Positions 56,314-64,000 of a stretch of 64,000 bases of DNA are shown piece after piece. The position numbers and the translations under genes are program-made. Location of the stretch: positions 248,001-312,000 of the forward strand of contig NZ_JABRWO010000009.1 in the NCBI RefSeq assembly GCF_013618625.1, in the 5' to 3' direction. The stretch's first letter is position 1. The number at the start of each line of letters is the position of its first letter. The stretch is from Bremerella alba (GTDB taxonomy: Bacteria; Planctomycetota; Planctomycetia; Pirellulales; Pirellulaceae). The notes under the pieces were generated by a model that worked only from the letters and a program-made list of their open reading frames with translations, made no database searches and had not been told where the DNA came from.

Positions 56314-56654
56314 AGTAAGTCGCCGCTCCTGTCGGATTTGCGGCCTCGTGTTGAGGGGGAGAAGGGGCCGCCGCGAACTGAGGTCCCTCGCGACGTGCAT
56401 GGAGGTGGGACTCGTCGGACAATTATCGACGGACCGCATGCTTGCGATAATAGCATTCCCCGGGATTGCGGTAAATTGTTCGTCGTTAGCAGTGTCGTGA
56501 ATAATCGCTAGCAATTTTGCCTCTTGATCGTGCGAATAGTTTCTCTAATCGCTACAACTTACTGAAGCCGCAGAGTAGGTTTCGTCGATGATGAGAGAGA
56601 CGAAGCGACATACAGTTGCTGCGAAGTGAATGCTAGCACGGAAAGAATAGCACG
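56314..56654. other. Divergent promoter region upstream of mlaE
   Basis: A 341-nt gap between divergent genes. No repeat or RNA gene is visible, and I could not place a confident promoter for the mlaEFD operon. Confidence 0.35.
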
Positions 56655-57557
56655 TTGGCCACAGGGACGGCTGAAAACTCGGACGACGATCAACAGCACG
56701 AGCCTGACTCGATGTTGGCTGCTATCCAATTGGCGCTCTTCAATTGGCTGGCCGACTGGGGCAGCGTGGCGATCGATTGCGTGGTTGCCATCGGAGAGCT
56801 AACCCTCTTCGCCTGGCGGACCATTCTCTGGACGTTTGGACGTATGCCCCGGCGAGAAACGCTTCTGCCCAGCTTTTATCAAGTGGGTGTGATGAGTCTT
56901 CCGGTGGTTGCTTTGACCGGAACCTTTATTGGGATGGTGCTTGCCGTTCAAAGCTATTATCAGTTTCGCGAGTTGGGTTTGGAAACCCGGCTTGGGGCTG
57001 TCATTAATATGTCGTTAGTGCGCGAACTGGGACCTGTGCTGGCGGCCACGATGTTGGCTGGTCGGGTCGGTAGTGCGATGGCCGCCGAGTTGGGAACCAT
57101 GCGTGTTACTGAACAAATCGACGCGCTGACCTCGATGGGGACCAACCCCATTCATTATCTTGTGGTGCCCCGGGTGATGGCCATGCTACTACTCATTCCC
57201 GCACTGACGGTCATGGCCGACTTCATGGGTTTCGTGGGTGGATACTTCTACAGCGTGATCATCATTGGCATCGATAAGCACTTTTATTTGTACAACTCGC
57301 AGGTCTTTGTCGGCTCGTGGGATATTTTCTGTGGGCTGTTTAAGAGCGTTTTCTTCGGAGGAGTAATTGCCCTGGTCAGTTGCCATCAAGGGTTTTACTG
57401 CACCGCTGGTGCCGAAGGCGTGGGTAGGGCCGCGACGGCTGCTTTCGTGTACTCGTTCGTCATGATTTTGATCATCGACCTGGTCCTTAATATTGGGCTG
57501 GAACGCGTCTATTTGGCGATGTGGCCAGATGCCATAGTTTCGATCGGAGGTGGCTAG
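56655..57557 (+). CDS. mlaE: MlaE-type ABC permease (MCE system)
   Basis: A 300-residue permease for phospholipid movement between membranes. The core has TFIGMVLAVQSYYQFRELGL, then LVRELGPVLAATMLAGRVGS and AMAAELGTMRVTEQIDALTS, the MlaE domain hallmarks, with five to six helices. The annotated TTG start has GGAAAG upstream; an ATG at 56712 would drop the first 19 residues. It is the first gene of mlaEFD, with the ATPase beginning right after its stop. Confidence 0.9.
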   Translation: MATGTAENSDDDQQHEPDSMLAAIQLALFNWLADWGSVAIDCVVAIGELTLFAWRTILWTFGRMPRRETLLPSFYQVGVMSLPVVALTGTFIGMVLAVQSYYQFRELGLETRLGAVINMSLVRELGPVLAATMLAGRVGSAMAAELGTMRVTEQIDALTSMGTNPIHYLVVPRVMAMLLLIPALTVMADFMGFVGGYFYSVIIIGIDKHFYLYNSQVFVGSWDIFCGLFKSVFFGGVIALVSCHQGFYCTAGAEGVGRAATAAFVYSFVMILIIDLVLNIGLERVYLAMWPDAIVSIGGG

Positions 57558-58388
57558 ATGATGCATGCTCGCCTGGAAGCCGATGATGCAGACTGCCTGA
57601 TTGAAGTCGATAACTTGCTCGTCCAGTTTGACGGCCAGACGATTCTGCGCGACATAGGGCTGAGTATTCCGCGCGGAGAAACGCTGGCCTTGATCGGAGA
57701 AAGTGGGTGCGGGAAGACGGTTCTCTTGAAATCGCTCATTGGCTTGGTGAATCCAACCCATGGTGAAGTCTTGTTCGACGGACAAAACATTCACGGTTTG
57801 AACGACAAGCAGTTGACCGAACAGCGAATTCGTTTTGGTTTTGTCTTTCAAAATGCGGCCTTATTCGACAGCATGACCATCGGACAGAACGTCGCTTTTC
57901 CGCTGAAACAGCATACGAATAAACCCTTGTCCGAAATCCGTGACATCGTCTTCCAGCATTTGAAGGAAGTCGGTTTGCCGGAATCGGTGGTATGGAAGAA
58001 GCCTGCCGAGCTTTCCGGAGGCATGCGTAAGCGTGTCGGCCTAGCCCGGGCCTTGGTTTTGAAACCGGACGTCGTGCTATACGACGAGCCCACCACTGGG
58101 CTCGATCCGATCATGAGTGATGTGATCAACGAACTCATACTGCGGACGCGTAGTAAGTACCCGGTGACCAGTATTGTGGTCACCCACGACATGCGGACAG
58201 CCCAAAAGGTTGCCGACCGGATGATCATGATGTACCCGGCCGCTCGCTTGAAGGAAGCGGAGCCGCAAATCTTATATGACGGACGACCTGAAGAAGTCGA
58301 AGATTGCCCGGACCAACGCGTCACGCAGTTTGTTCGCGGCGAGGCAGGTCAGCGCATCGAGGAAATGGGAGCCTTCACCGGCGATTAG
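57558..58388 (+). CDS. mlaF: MlaF-type ABC ATPase
   Basis: A 276-residue ATPase. P-loop GESGCGKT at 47-54, VFQNAALFDSMTIGQNVAFP, signature LSGGMRKRVGLARAL, Walker B VVLYDEPTTGLDP and H-loop IVVTHDMRTAQ are all present. The Ala-Leu-Phe-Asp-Ser segment after the Q-loop is typical of MlaF. It begins right after the mlaE stop and precedes the MCE protein by 17 nt. Confidence 0.93.
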   Translation: MMHARLEADDADCLIEVDNLLVQFDGQTILRDIGLSIPRGETLALIGESGCGKTVLLKSLIGLVNPTHGEVLFDGQNIHGLNDKQLTEQRIRFGFVFQNAALFDSMTIGQNVAFPLKQHTNKPLSEIRDIVFQHLKEVGLPESVVWKKPAELSGGMRKRVGLARALVLKPDVVLYDEPTTGLDPIMSDVINELILRTRSKYPVTSIVVTHDMRTAQKVADRMIMMYPAARLKEAEPQILYDGRPEEVEDCPDQRVTQFVRGEAGQRIEEMGAFTGD

Positions 58389-58405
58389 CCCGAAGGAGCA
58401 AGGTC

Positions 58406-59482
58406 ATGGACGACCGTGTATTACAATTTCGAGTTGGTTTTGTCATGTTGGTGGCCGTGCTGCTGACAGGAATCCTGTTTTTCTTGCTGGGAGAGCAGCC
58501 GCAGTTTCTCTCGAAGAAGGAAACGGTTTACGTTGTTTTCACGACCGCCCCTGGCGTCACTATCGACACGCCGGTGCGAACCAGCGGAATATTGATTGGG
58601 CGAGTCAGCAATGTGAAGTTGCAGGATGACCGCAAGGTTCTGGTAACGTTGAAGGTCGAAAAAGAGAACATGCCGCATCAGAACGAGGTCGTGCGGATCG
58701 TATCTGAATCTCTGTTAGGGGATGCTGCGCTCGAGTTTGTCCCTACCGATCGACCAGGGTTACCCAACCAGCCGCTTCCCGATGGTGCTAAGATCAACGG
58801 GATGGTTCAAACCAATCCGTTGGATGTGCTTGTCAAACTGGAAGGATCTTTAGTCTCGGCACTTTCGACCATCGAGCAAGCCGGCGGTAACGTCAGCCAG
58901 TTTGCCGCTAACGCCAATAAGCTGCTCGAAGAGAACGGCGATGACGTGGGCCGCATCATGTCGAAAACCGAAGGGGCGATCGACCGATTTGACTCGACAT
59001 TGGCCGCAGTGCAGAACCTGGTGGGCGATCAGGAACTTAATCAACAGTTGAAGCTGGCCTTACAAGGTTTGCCTGAGACGATTACGGAATCGCGTAAGTT
59101 GATAGACGAACTGCGAACCGTCGCCGGTCGTGCGGACCGCAATCTGGAAAACCTAGAAGGCTTTACCGAGCCGCTGGGCGAACGTGGAGAGCAGCTGGTT
59201 GCGAATCTGGAAAACAGTACCGAGAACCTGAACATCCTGGTGACGCAGCTCGCCCAGTTCGGACGTAAGATCAACGAATCGGATGGAACGTTGGGGCAAT
59301 TGATCAATGACCCGCATCTGTATCAGAACCTGAACGACGCGGCAGCCAACATCCGCGAGCTGACTCTTCGGCTGCGTCCCATCGTGGAAGATACCCGGGT
59401 GTTTGTCGACAAGATCGCACGCGACCCAGGCCGAATCGGTGTGAAGGGCATTTTGAACCGGAACCAGTCCGGAATCAAATAG
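58406..59482 (+). CDS. mlaD: MlaD-type MCE-domain protein
   Basis: A 358-residue protein with an N-terminal membrane anchor (VGFVMLVAVLLTGILFFLLG, about 9-28), an MCE domain (about 40-120; TTAPGVTIDTPVRTSGILIG) and a long helical region (about 150-358) containing NVSQFAANANKLLEENGDDV, typical of long MCE proteins that bind lipids in the periplasm. GGAG lies about 9 nt before the ATG at 58406; an earlier frame start at 58304 is inside mlaF and rejected. No MlaC or MlaB gene follows, though planctomycetes often lack MlaC. Confidence 0.92.
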   Translation: MDDRVLQFRVGFVMLVAVLLTGILFFLLGEQPQFLSKKETVYVVFTTAPGVTIDTPVRTSGILIGRVSNVKLQDDRKVLVTLKVEKENMPHQNEVVRIVSESLLGDAALEFVPTDRPGLPNQPLPDGAKINGMVQTNPLDVLVKLEGSLVSALSTIEQAGGNVSQFAANANKLLEENGDDVGRIMSKTEGAIDRFDSTLAAVQNLVGDQELNQQLKLALQGLPETITESRKLIDELRTVAGRADRNLENLEGFTEPLGERGEQLVANLENSTENLNILVTQLAQFGRKINESDGTLGQLINDPHLYQNLNDAAANIRELTLRLRPIVEDTRVFVDKIARDPGRIGVKGILNRNQSGIK

Positions 59483-59607
59483 CCAGGCAGCAGAGTTTCA
59501 GCTAGTTCGCTTCGGTCGAGCGAAGCACTCGCGGCTCTACTTCCCCCTCTTGCCTGAGTAAGATGGACTGGGGGCAAGAGCGGGTCACCATAAGTGCCAG
59601 TCGAGCG

Positions 59608-60249
59608 TTAGCCGCTTGAGGGTAGTGGTGGTAGTTCATAGCCACCTGATGGCAAGCTGTTCATGCCGGGGCTATTCATTCCAGGATTGGGCAGAGGGAC
59701 TTGTTCGGCCGGCGGAGGCAGCGTGGCCGGATCCCAGTACGGAACGCGTTGCTGCTGCGATGGGGGAACGACCGTTGAAGGAACGATTTGCTGCTGAGAC
59801 GGAACAATCGGCGTCGTGAAGCCGGCTTGGGCGTTGGCTCGCAGCTGTTCGGCCCTGGCTCGCAGTTCTTCCCGCGGAACGATTCGCAGCGGAACCATCT
59901 CGAAGTCGAGTTCCCGCTGGTCTCGAATTTCCCACGGAATAACGTTCTCGCTCACAAAGTCGAGACCGGGGTACTGATACCAAGGTGTCCGAAACGTGTG
60001 CAATTTGGCAACTGGTTCGTATCCGTCTTTCTCTAGACGGATTTCACGTGTGCCGTAATAGGTGTAACCGGTGTCCACCGGCGTGACGCCGATTTCCTGG
60101 TTATCGACGTACAGCACCGCCCCCGGCGGATTGGTCCGTACCGTGAACCGTCGGCGCACGCATCCCTGAGTCAGCAACAGGGTAGCCAGCAGCGCCAGCA
60201 CACTAATGTGATGAAAAACGGTCGGTTTTTGTGTGAAAAAAGGCCCCAT
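59608..60249 (-). CDS. PEGA-domain lipoprotein
   Basis: A 213-residue envelope lipoprotein. A lipoprotein signal ends in LLTQGC with Cys30. A PEGA domain (about 33-100) carries FTVRTNPPGAVLYVDNQEIG and REIRLEKDGYEPVAKLHTF. The C-terminal half is Pro/Gln-rich low complexity (PSQQQIVPSTVVPPSQQQ), perhaps spanning the periplasm to the outer membrane. PEGA proteins in planctomycetes are cell-envelope proteins of unknown function. It is convergent with mlaEFD, leaving open whether the two are related. Confidence 0.88.
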   Translation of the reverse strand: MGPFFTQKPTVFHHISVLALLATLLLTQGCVRRRFTVRTNPPGAVLYVDNQEIGVTPVDTGYTYYGTREIRLEKDGYEPVAKLHTFRTPWYQYPGLDFVSENVIPWEIRDQRELDFEMVPLRIVPREELRARAEQLRANAQAGFTTPIVPSQQQIVPSTVVPPSQQQRVPYWDPATLPPPAEQVPLPNPGMNSPGMNSLPSGGYELPPLPSSG

Positions 60250-60641
60250 GAGCTATCCTGAAATCTGGGAAGACGTGGGGCGGGAGTATAGCGATCTCTC
60301 CCGACGGTGACTAGATAGTTTTCCGCAGCGTGCTGGCACCCTGTTAAACTTGAGATAATCGCGACAGAAAGTCGACTTTTTCAGGTTTAATGGTGCCTCA
60401 GCGAGATCGGTTTGCGGTGGTGGGAGAATCGAACAATTCCTAACCAGTTGGGCCTGGGCGAGTTGCTCTTGCTAGCGGCGGCGTTTATTATCGAAGGCTT
60501 GCATAAACTTTGTTGATGTAACTTTGGGGCTCGGTTGGGCCCGCCATTGAATCAAGGATGCAGGGCGCGTGCAGATCGATATCGCGATCTAGCAACGATT
60601 GGAGTGACCCTGTTTTACGAGGATCGTAGGTTTCTGCTGGT
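60250..60641. other. Intergenic region upstream of PP2C gene
   Basis: The 392-nt gap lies between divergent genes. A palindromic segment AGATCGATATCGCGATCT lies near 60575, but neither a convincing promoter nor an RNA can be named. Confidence 0.35.
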
Positions 60642-61988
60642 ATGCCCCAGACCGAAAAGCATGATTGGGCCGGATGTCTCCAAGTCGCCGCGATGAGCGA
60701 CGTCGGGATGCGACGTTCCAACAATCAAGACCACTTTGGCGTGGCGATCGCCCAGACGTGGGAAGACTGGCAGGCCCGGGGGCATTTGTTTATTGTCGCC
60801 GACGGGATGGGAGCCCACGCTGCCGGCGAACTTGCCAGCGAGATCGCCGTCGAGCAAGTTCGACATCTCTATAAGAAATACATCAGCAAAAAGCCTGCGA
60901 TGGCGCTTACCTCGGCGATCGAGGAAGCCAACATGGTCATCAATCGTCGGGGTGAATCCAACGCAGCTTTCCACAAAATGGGGACGACGTGCAGTTGTCT
61001 CTTGCTTTTGCCGCAAGGCGCGGTGATGGGGCACGTCGGAGATAGCCGCATCTATCGACTGCGGGGCGATAAGCTCGAGCAGATGACGTTCGACCACAGC
61101 ATGGCCTGGGAAATCAAGGCCGCTACCGCCGGCAAAGACTATTCATCGGATGTGTATGCCGCGATTCCCAAGAACGTCATTACCCGCTCATTGGGCCCCT
61201 CGGCCGAGGTCGAAGTCGATCTAGAGGGGGCATTTCCGTTAGAAGTCGGCGACACGTTCATGATGTGTAGCGACGGAGCGACGGGGCCCGTGACCGATGA
61301 AGAGATCGCCTTGATTCTTCATTCGCTCGATCCAACAAAAGCAGCTCAGTTGATCATCGACCTGGCGAACCTACGAGGTGGCCCCGACAACATTACGGTG
61401 ATTGTTGCACGTGTCACGGACGAGAAGATGGCCAACGATCCGTGTAAAGGGAACCCTTTGATCGAAGAAGAGGACCTTCCGCCGCCACCAATCGAGCGGC
61501 AGGTCCGACGTATTCCTTTGACGCTTTGGATGGGAATCGGTTTGCTGTTGGTCGCCGCTGCAATGGCCTATTACCTGGACCAGATGCCCTACGCTTTGGC
61601 CGGTGTCTTGGTGGCCTTTGTGGCTATCATCATGGCGTTTGTCTACAAGTTCACCGGCGAAATTATACCCGTGCCGGTGAAAAAGAAGTTTCGCTTCGGC
61701 AAAGGCCCCTACTCGGATGTCCCCTGTCACGCGGATTCTAATACGGCTCTGAATCTTAAGATTCTGTATGACGAGCTTTCGGATGCGGCAGAGTCCAACA
61801 AATGGAAAATAGAGTGGGATACTGTCCGGCAACTTGGCGAACGGGCTGATGGGGAGATGAAGAAGGGGCAATATTACGGAGCAGCCAAGCACTTTCTCCT
61901 GGCCATTGGCTCGCTAATGTCTCAGATTCGTGGTCAGAAAGGGGCGAAAAATCCCTTGGTAGATGATTCGCGGGTCGATCTCGCCTGA
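60642..61988 (+). CDS. Membrane-anchored PP2C-type Ser/Thr phosphatase
   Basis: A 448-residue protein. Residues 12-260 are a PPM/PP2C phosphatase (MSDVGMRRSNNQDHFGV, FIVADGMGAHAAGELASEIA, GHVGDSRIYRLRGDKLEQMT, MMCSDGATGPVTDEEI, GGPDNITVIVARV), with all metal-binding Asp present. Two helices (about 287-330) follow, then a soluble C-terminal domain of about 110 residues that I do not recognise. Such phosphatases oppose Hanks-type kinases, which are abundant in planctomycetes, but none is adjacent. It precedes the LptF/G permease gene, with a 95-nt gap. Confidence 0.92.
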   Translation: MPQTEKHDWAGCLQVAAMSDVGMRRSNNQDHFGVAIAQTWEDWQARGHLFIVADGMGAHAAGELASEIAVEQVRHLYKKYISKKPAMALTSAIEEANMVINRRGESNAAFHKMGTTCSCLLLLPQGAVMGHVGDSRIYRLRGDKLEQMTFDHSMAWEIKAATAGKDYSSDVYAAIPKNVITRSLGPSAEVEVDLEGAFPLEVGDTFMMCSDGATGPVTDEEIALILHSLDPTKAAQLIIDLANLRGGPDNITVIVARVTDEKMANDPCKGNPLIEEEDLPPPPIERQVRRIPLTLWMGIGLLLVAAAMAYYLDQMPYALAGVLVAFVAIIMAFVYKFTGEIIPVPVKKKFRFGKGPYSDVPCHADSNTALNLKILYDELSDAAESNKWKIEWDTVRQLGERADGEMKKGQYYGAAKHFLLAIGSLMSQIRGQKGAKNPLVDDSRVDLA

Positions 61989-62083
61989 TTGTCGTTCTCC
62001 CAGATTCTGATAGCTGCTAGAGTACGTGCCGATTCTTTTCTTAGCACGGTGCTGGGACCGGATCGAAATGGATTTCGATCGCG

Positions 62084-63274
62084 ATGGGCATATTACAACG
62101 ATATATCGTCGAAGAGCTCTTGAAGGTCTTCCTTCTCGCGCTGGTATCGCTGACGTTCCTCCTGCTGTTTATCGGGCTGGGACAACAAGCGATCAAAGAA
62201 GGCCTGGGGTTTATGCCCCTTTTAAAAGCGATTCCGTACCTGCTTCCCAATGCCCTCCGCTTTGCTATTCCCGGTACCATCCTTTTTGCGGTCTGCAATG
62301 TCTATGGACGCGTCAGTGCTAGCAATGAGCTGACAGCAATCAAAGCGGCCGGCATCTCGCCGATCTCGCTCATTGCTCCGGGGCTGGTGCTTGCGTTGAT
62401 CCTTTCGCTGGTCAGCGTCTGGCTAAACGATGTGGCCGTCTCGTGGGGACATATGGGGCTGCGGCATGTGGTAATGCAATCGATCGACGACATTGCCTAT
62501 GGCGTGCTCAGAACGAAAAAGTCCTTCTACAGCGACAAGTTCTCGATTCTCGTAAAAGACGTCGAAGGCGATCTTCTGATTCGACCCGAAATCACGGTAA
62601 CTCCGTCCGGTGATCAAGGGCTTGTCACTATTTCGGCAGCCACCGCTCAACTGAAATCAGACCCGCAGCACAAGCGTGTGATGGTCACGTTGACCGATAG
62701 CCTCATTCATTCCACGGGGCCGGACAGTCAGGTCTTTGAGCATCCCGGGAGTTTCGTCACCTCGATTCCGCTAGAAGATCCCACCGCGGTCGAAGGAATT
62801 CGCGACGCTTCGCACCAACCGATGCGGCGCATCCCGGCATGGCAAGAGAAGATGAAAAACTATAACCAACAGGCGTCGCAGGTTCTGGCTGCCAAAGGTG
62901 CTGCGTGTCTGGTGACTGGGCAAATGCCTCCACACGATGACCCCTCGTGGCTGTACTGGATCAACGAACAGCAGTGGTCTAAAGTCCAAATCAGCCGCCT
63001 GAATACGGAAACGCATCGCCGCTGGGCGAATGGTTTCAGTTGCCTGTGCTTCGCCCTGCTGGGTATTCCGCTGGCCATTCGTCAACGCAACAACGACTTC
63101 ATCACTTGCTTCTTTGCGGCCTTCTTGCCGGTACTATTATTGTATTACCCACTGATGGCGTTGGGGGTTGATCGAGCTAAGGATGGCCAGTGGCCAGCTT
63201 CGATGGTCTGGCTGGGCAATGCGGTGCTCCTGGTTGTCGGAGGATGGCTTTTGCACCGAACGATAAAGAACTGA
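62084..63274 (+). CDS. LptF/LptG-family permease (YjgP/YjgQ)
   Basis: A 396-residue inner-membrane permease. Three N-terminal helices (about 12-35, 50-75, 95-120; YIVEELLKVFLLALVSLTFL), a periplasmic jellyroll (about 145-300; FSILVKDVEGDLLIRPEITV) and three C-terminal helices (about 320-395; CLCFALLGIPLAI) make the full LptF/G shape. The family exports LPS with LptB/LptC. A second copy and the ATPase are not in this window. The start at 62084 lacks a clear ribosome site. Confidence 0.9.
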   Translation: MGILQRYIVEELLKVFLLALVSLTFLLLFIGLGQQAIKEGLGFMPLLKAIPYLLPNALRFAIPGTILFAVCNVYGRVSASNELTAIKAAGISPISLIAPGLVLALILSLVSVWLNDVAVSWGHMGLRHVVMQSIDDIAYGVLRTKKSFYSDKFSILVKDVEGDLLIRPEITVTPSGDQGLVTISAATAQLKSDPQHKRVMVTLTDSLIHSTGPDSQVFEHPGSFVTSIPLEDPTAVEGIRDASHQPMRRIPAWQEKMKNYNQQASQVLAAKGAACLVTGQMPPHDDPSWLYWINEQQWSKVQISRLNTETHRRWANGFSCLCFALLGIPLAIRQRNNDFITCFFAAFLPVLLLYYPLMALGVDRAKDGQWPASMVWLGNAVLLVVGGWLLHRTIKN

Positions 63275-63277
63275 ATT

Positions 63278-63517
63278 CTACGGCGTCCGCTTGGCGGTTC
63301 GCCCGCAGAAGGGGCACGTCTGTGCAGCGACCGGATCGAACGGTTCGTCCTCGTCATCACTCCGAAACGCTTCGGTTTGGCGGAAGCCACAATCAGGGCA
63401 CTTGTGCTCCCAAGAGTAGATTTCGAGCTCATCATTCTGAAAGTGATTCTGCTGGCACGTCAAAAGATCTGAGCCACACTTAGGACAACCGCCGATTGTG
63501 ATCCGCTCGCGAGACAT
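63278..63517 (-). CDS. Zinc-ribbon protein
   Basis: A 79-residue cytoplasmic protein with three CxxC pairs: GGCPKCGSDLL, HKCPDCGFRQ and QTCPFCGRTA, enough for at least one zinc ribbon, probably with a second site shared. An acidic middle (SDDEDEPFD) separates the last pair. Function unknown; zinc ribbons of this type bind nucleic acid or partner proteins. It converges on the LptF/G permease gene, with a 3-nt gap between the stops. Confidence 0.82.
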   Translation of the reverse strand: MSRERITIGGCPKCGSDLLTCQQNHFQNDELEIYSWEHKCPDCGFRQTEAFRSDDEDEPFDPVAAQTCPFCGRTAKRTP

Positions 63518-63543
63518 GGGCTCTTACTTCCAAAGACAAAAAA

Positions 63544-63566
63544 AGCAGGCACCCCAGGAACCTGCT
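63544..63566 (-). terminator. Terminator after the sugar isomerase-like gene
   Basis: The stem AGCAGG/CCTGCT with two inner GC pairs and a mismatched centre is followed on the minus strand by a T-run of eight or more. Confidence 0.75.
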
Positions 63567-63603
63567 AAGTCTCGTTCTATCATACTCCGCGAGTCATCAC
63601 GCA

Positions 63604-64000
63604 TCAAAATCCGCGGGCGGCAATGATGTCGTCGAAGTCGCGGAGGTGGTAGCCGACGCCAGCGAAGTCGAGTACGCGGCAGAAGCCTCGTAGGGCGACA
63701 CCGAACCCGTCGGGGCCGCTGAAGCCACCGAACTGACCGCCACCTTTGACGTGTGGTTCCAAGTCGCAGAAGACGCCTGGGATGCCGCGTTTCTTCAGCT
63801 TCTTTTCCAGCTTGGGAATCGACAAGGCGAAATCACGCATGATGCGTTCGTAGGCGCTGTCGCCTAAATCGGCCGGCACGAAGTTCTTCAAAGCATCTTC
63901 GTCGATGTGTCCCTTTTCGCCGGCTGGCTTGGTGATCTTGTAATCTTTAACGTGCATCCAACCCATGCCGGGTTTCATGGCCACGTATTGGTCGTACACT
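63604..64000 (-). CDS. Sugar phosphate isomerase/epimerase-like protein (3' end only)
   Basis: The frame is open to the window edge, so only the C-terminal ~131 residues are seen. They fit the xylose-isomerase-like TIM barrel family of planctomycetes: YDQYVAMKPGMGWMHVKDYK (the Mn-binding His of WMHVKD), ERIMRDFALSIPKLEKKLKK, GIPGVFCDLEPHVKGGGQFG (a second metal site, Glu-Pro-His) and CRVLDFAGVGYHLRDF at the end. The substrate is unknown. The true start lies outside the window. Confidence 0.8.
   Translation of the reverse strand, partial: VYDQYVAMKPGMGWMHVKDYKITKPAGEKGHIDEDALKNFVPADLGDSAYERIMRDFALSIPKLEKKLKKRGIPGVFCDLEPHVKGGGQFGGFSGPDGFGVALRGFCRVLDFAGVGYHLRDFDDIIAARGF

Overview
The window is a stretch of ordinary chromosome from a planctomycete, most likely of the Pirellulaceae (Blastopirellula/Bremerella-like). 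The evidence is a set of families typical of that group. These include a DUF1592/DUF1588 cytochrome-like protein paired with a Tat-exported DUF1552 protein, a 1479-residue ThuA/PVC-dehydrogenase/HEAT/cytochrome c protein, an SHD1-domain secreted protein, a secreted PQQ-propeller protein and an Flp-type pilin. They sit beside Gram-negative envelope genes (hldE, waaF, lpxK, mlaEFD, an LptF/LptG-type permease, an OprB-type porin). I see no rRNA, tRNA, CRISPR array, phage or insertion sequence. Base composition looks even, with a visual estimate of mid-50s % GC.

Layout. 1-1892: 3' part of a secreted SHD1 protein. 2.2-7.0 kb: glgP, an acyl-CoA dehydrogenase-like gene, cysC and a BON-domain protein. 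7.0-9.6 kb: hldE-waaF, for heptose in the LPS core. 9.9-16.3 kb: two small unknown genes, then an operon of a prenyltransferase-repeat protein, a LolD-like ATPase and a large FtsX permease. 16.4-22.1 kb: a YbgC-like thioesterase, rpsR and the giant PVC cytochrome protein. 22.4-25.5 kb: a NagB/PIG-L fusion, an Flp pilin and lexA. 26.1-29.1 kb: a histidine kinase and a sigma-54 activator. 29.5-32.8 kb: the DUF1592-DUF1552 pair. 33.2-36.3 kb: a tightly coupled ABC importer (NMT1/THI5 type) with a histidine phosphatase. 36.3-38.6 kb: lpxK and isocitrate dehydrogenase. 39-47 kb: secreted and accessory proteins (PQQ propeller, DUF4236, DUF1254, an ArsR/SRPBCC/DoxX set, porin). 47.3-52.4 kb: clpC, a TPR membrane protein, ThiE with an N-terminal extra domain, and a GNAT. 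52.5-55.8 kb: a YciE ferritin-like protein, GrpB, a receiver-ATPase fusion and a fasciclin protein. 56.7-59.5 kb: mlaEFD. 59.6-64 kb: a PEGA lipoprotein, a PP2C phosphatase, an LptF/G permease, a zinc ribbon and the 3' end of a sugar isomerase-like gene.

How the genes fit together. Three chromosomally scattered groups serve one asymmetric outer membrane: LPS core and lipid A (hldE, waaF, lpxK), LPS export (LptF/G-like) and phospholipid traffic (mlaEFD), with a porin and envelope lipoproteins. The secreted cytochrome-like proteins are planctomycete families whose substrates are unknown. Intergenic DNA carries three small families of inverted repeats and many strong hairpin terminators.

The most interesting items are the NagB-PIG-L fusion with Asn at a usual catalytic Asp, the toroid/ABC operon, the THI5-type transporter coupled to a phosphatase, the receiver-ATPase fusion, a structured leader upstream of isocitrate dehydrogenase, and the dispersed palindromes. 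No clearly new multi-gene defence or mobile system is visible.
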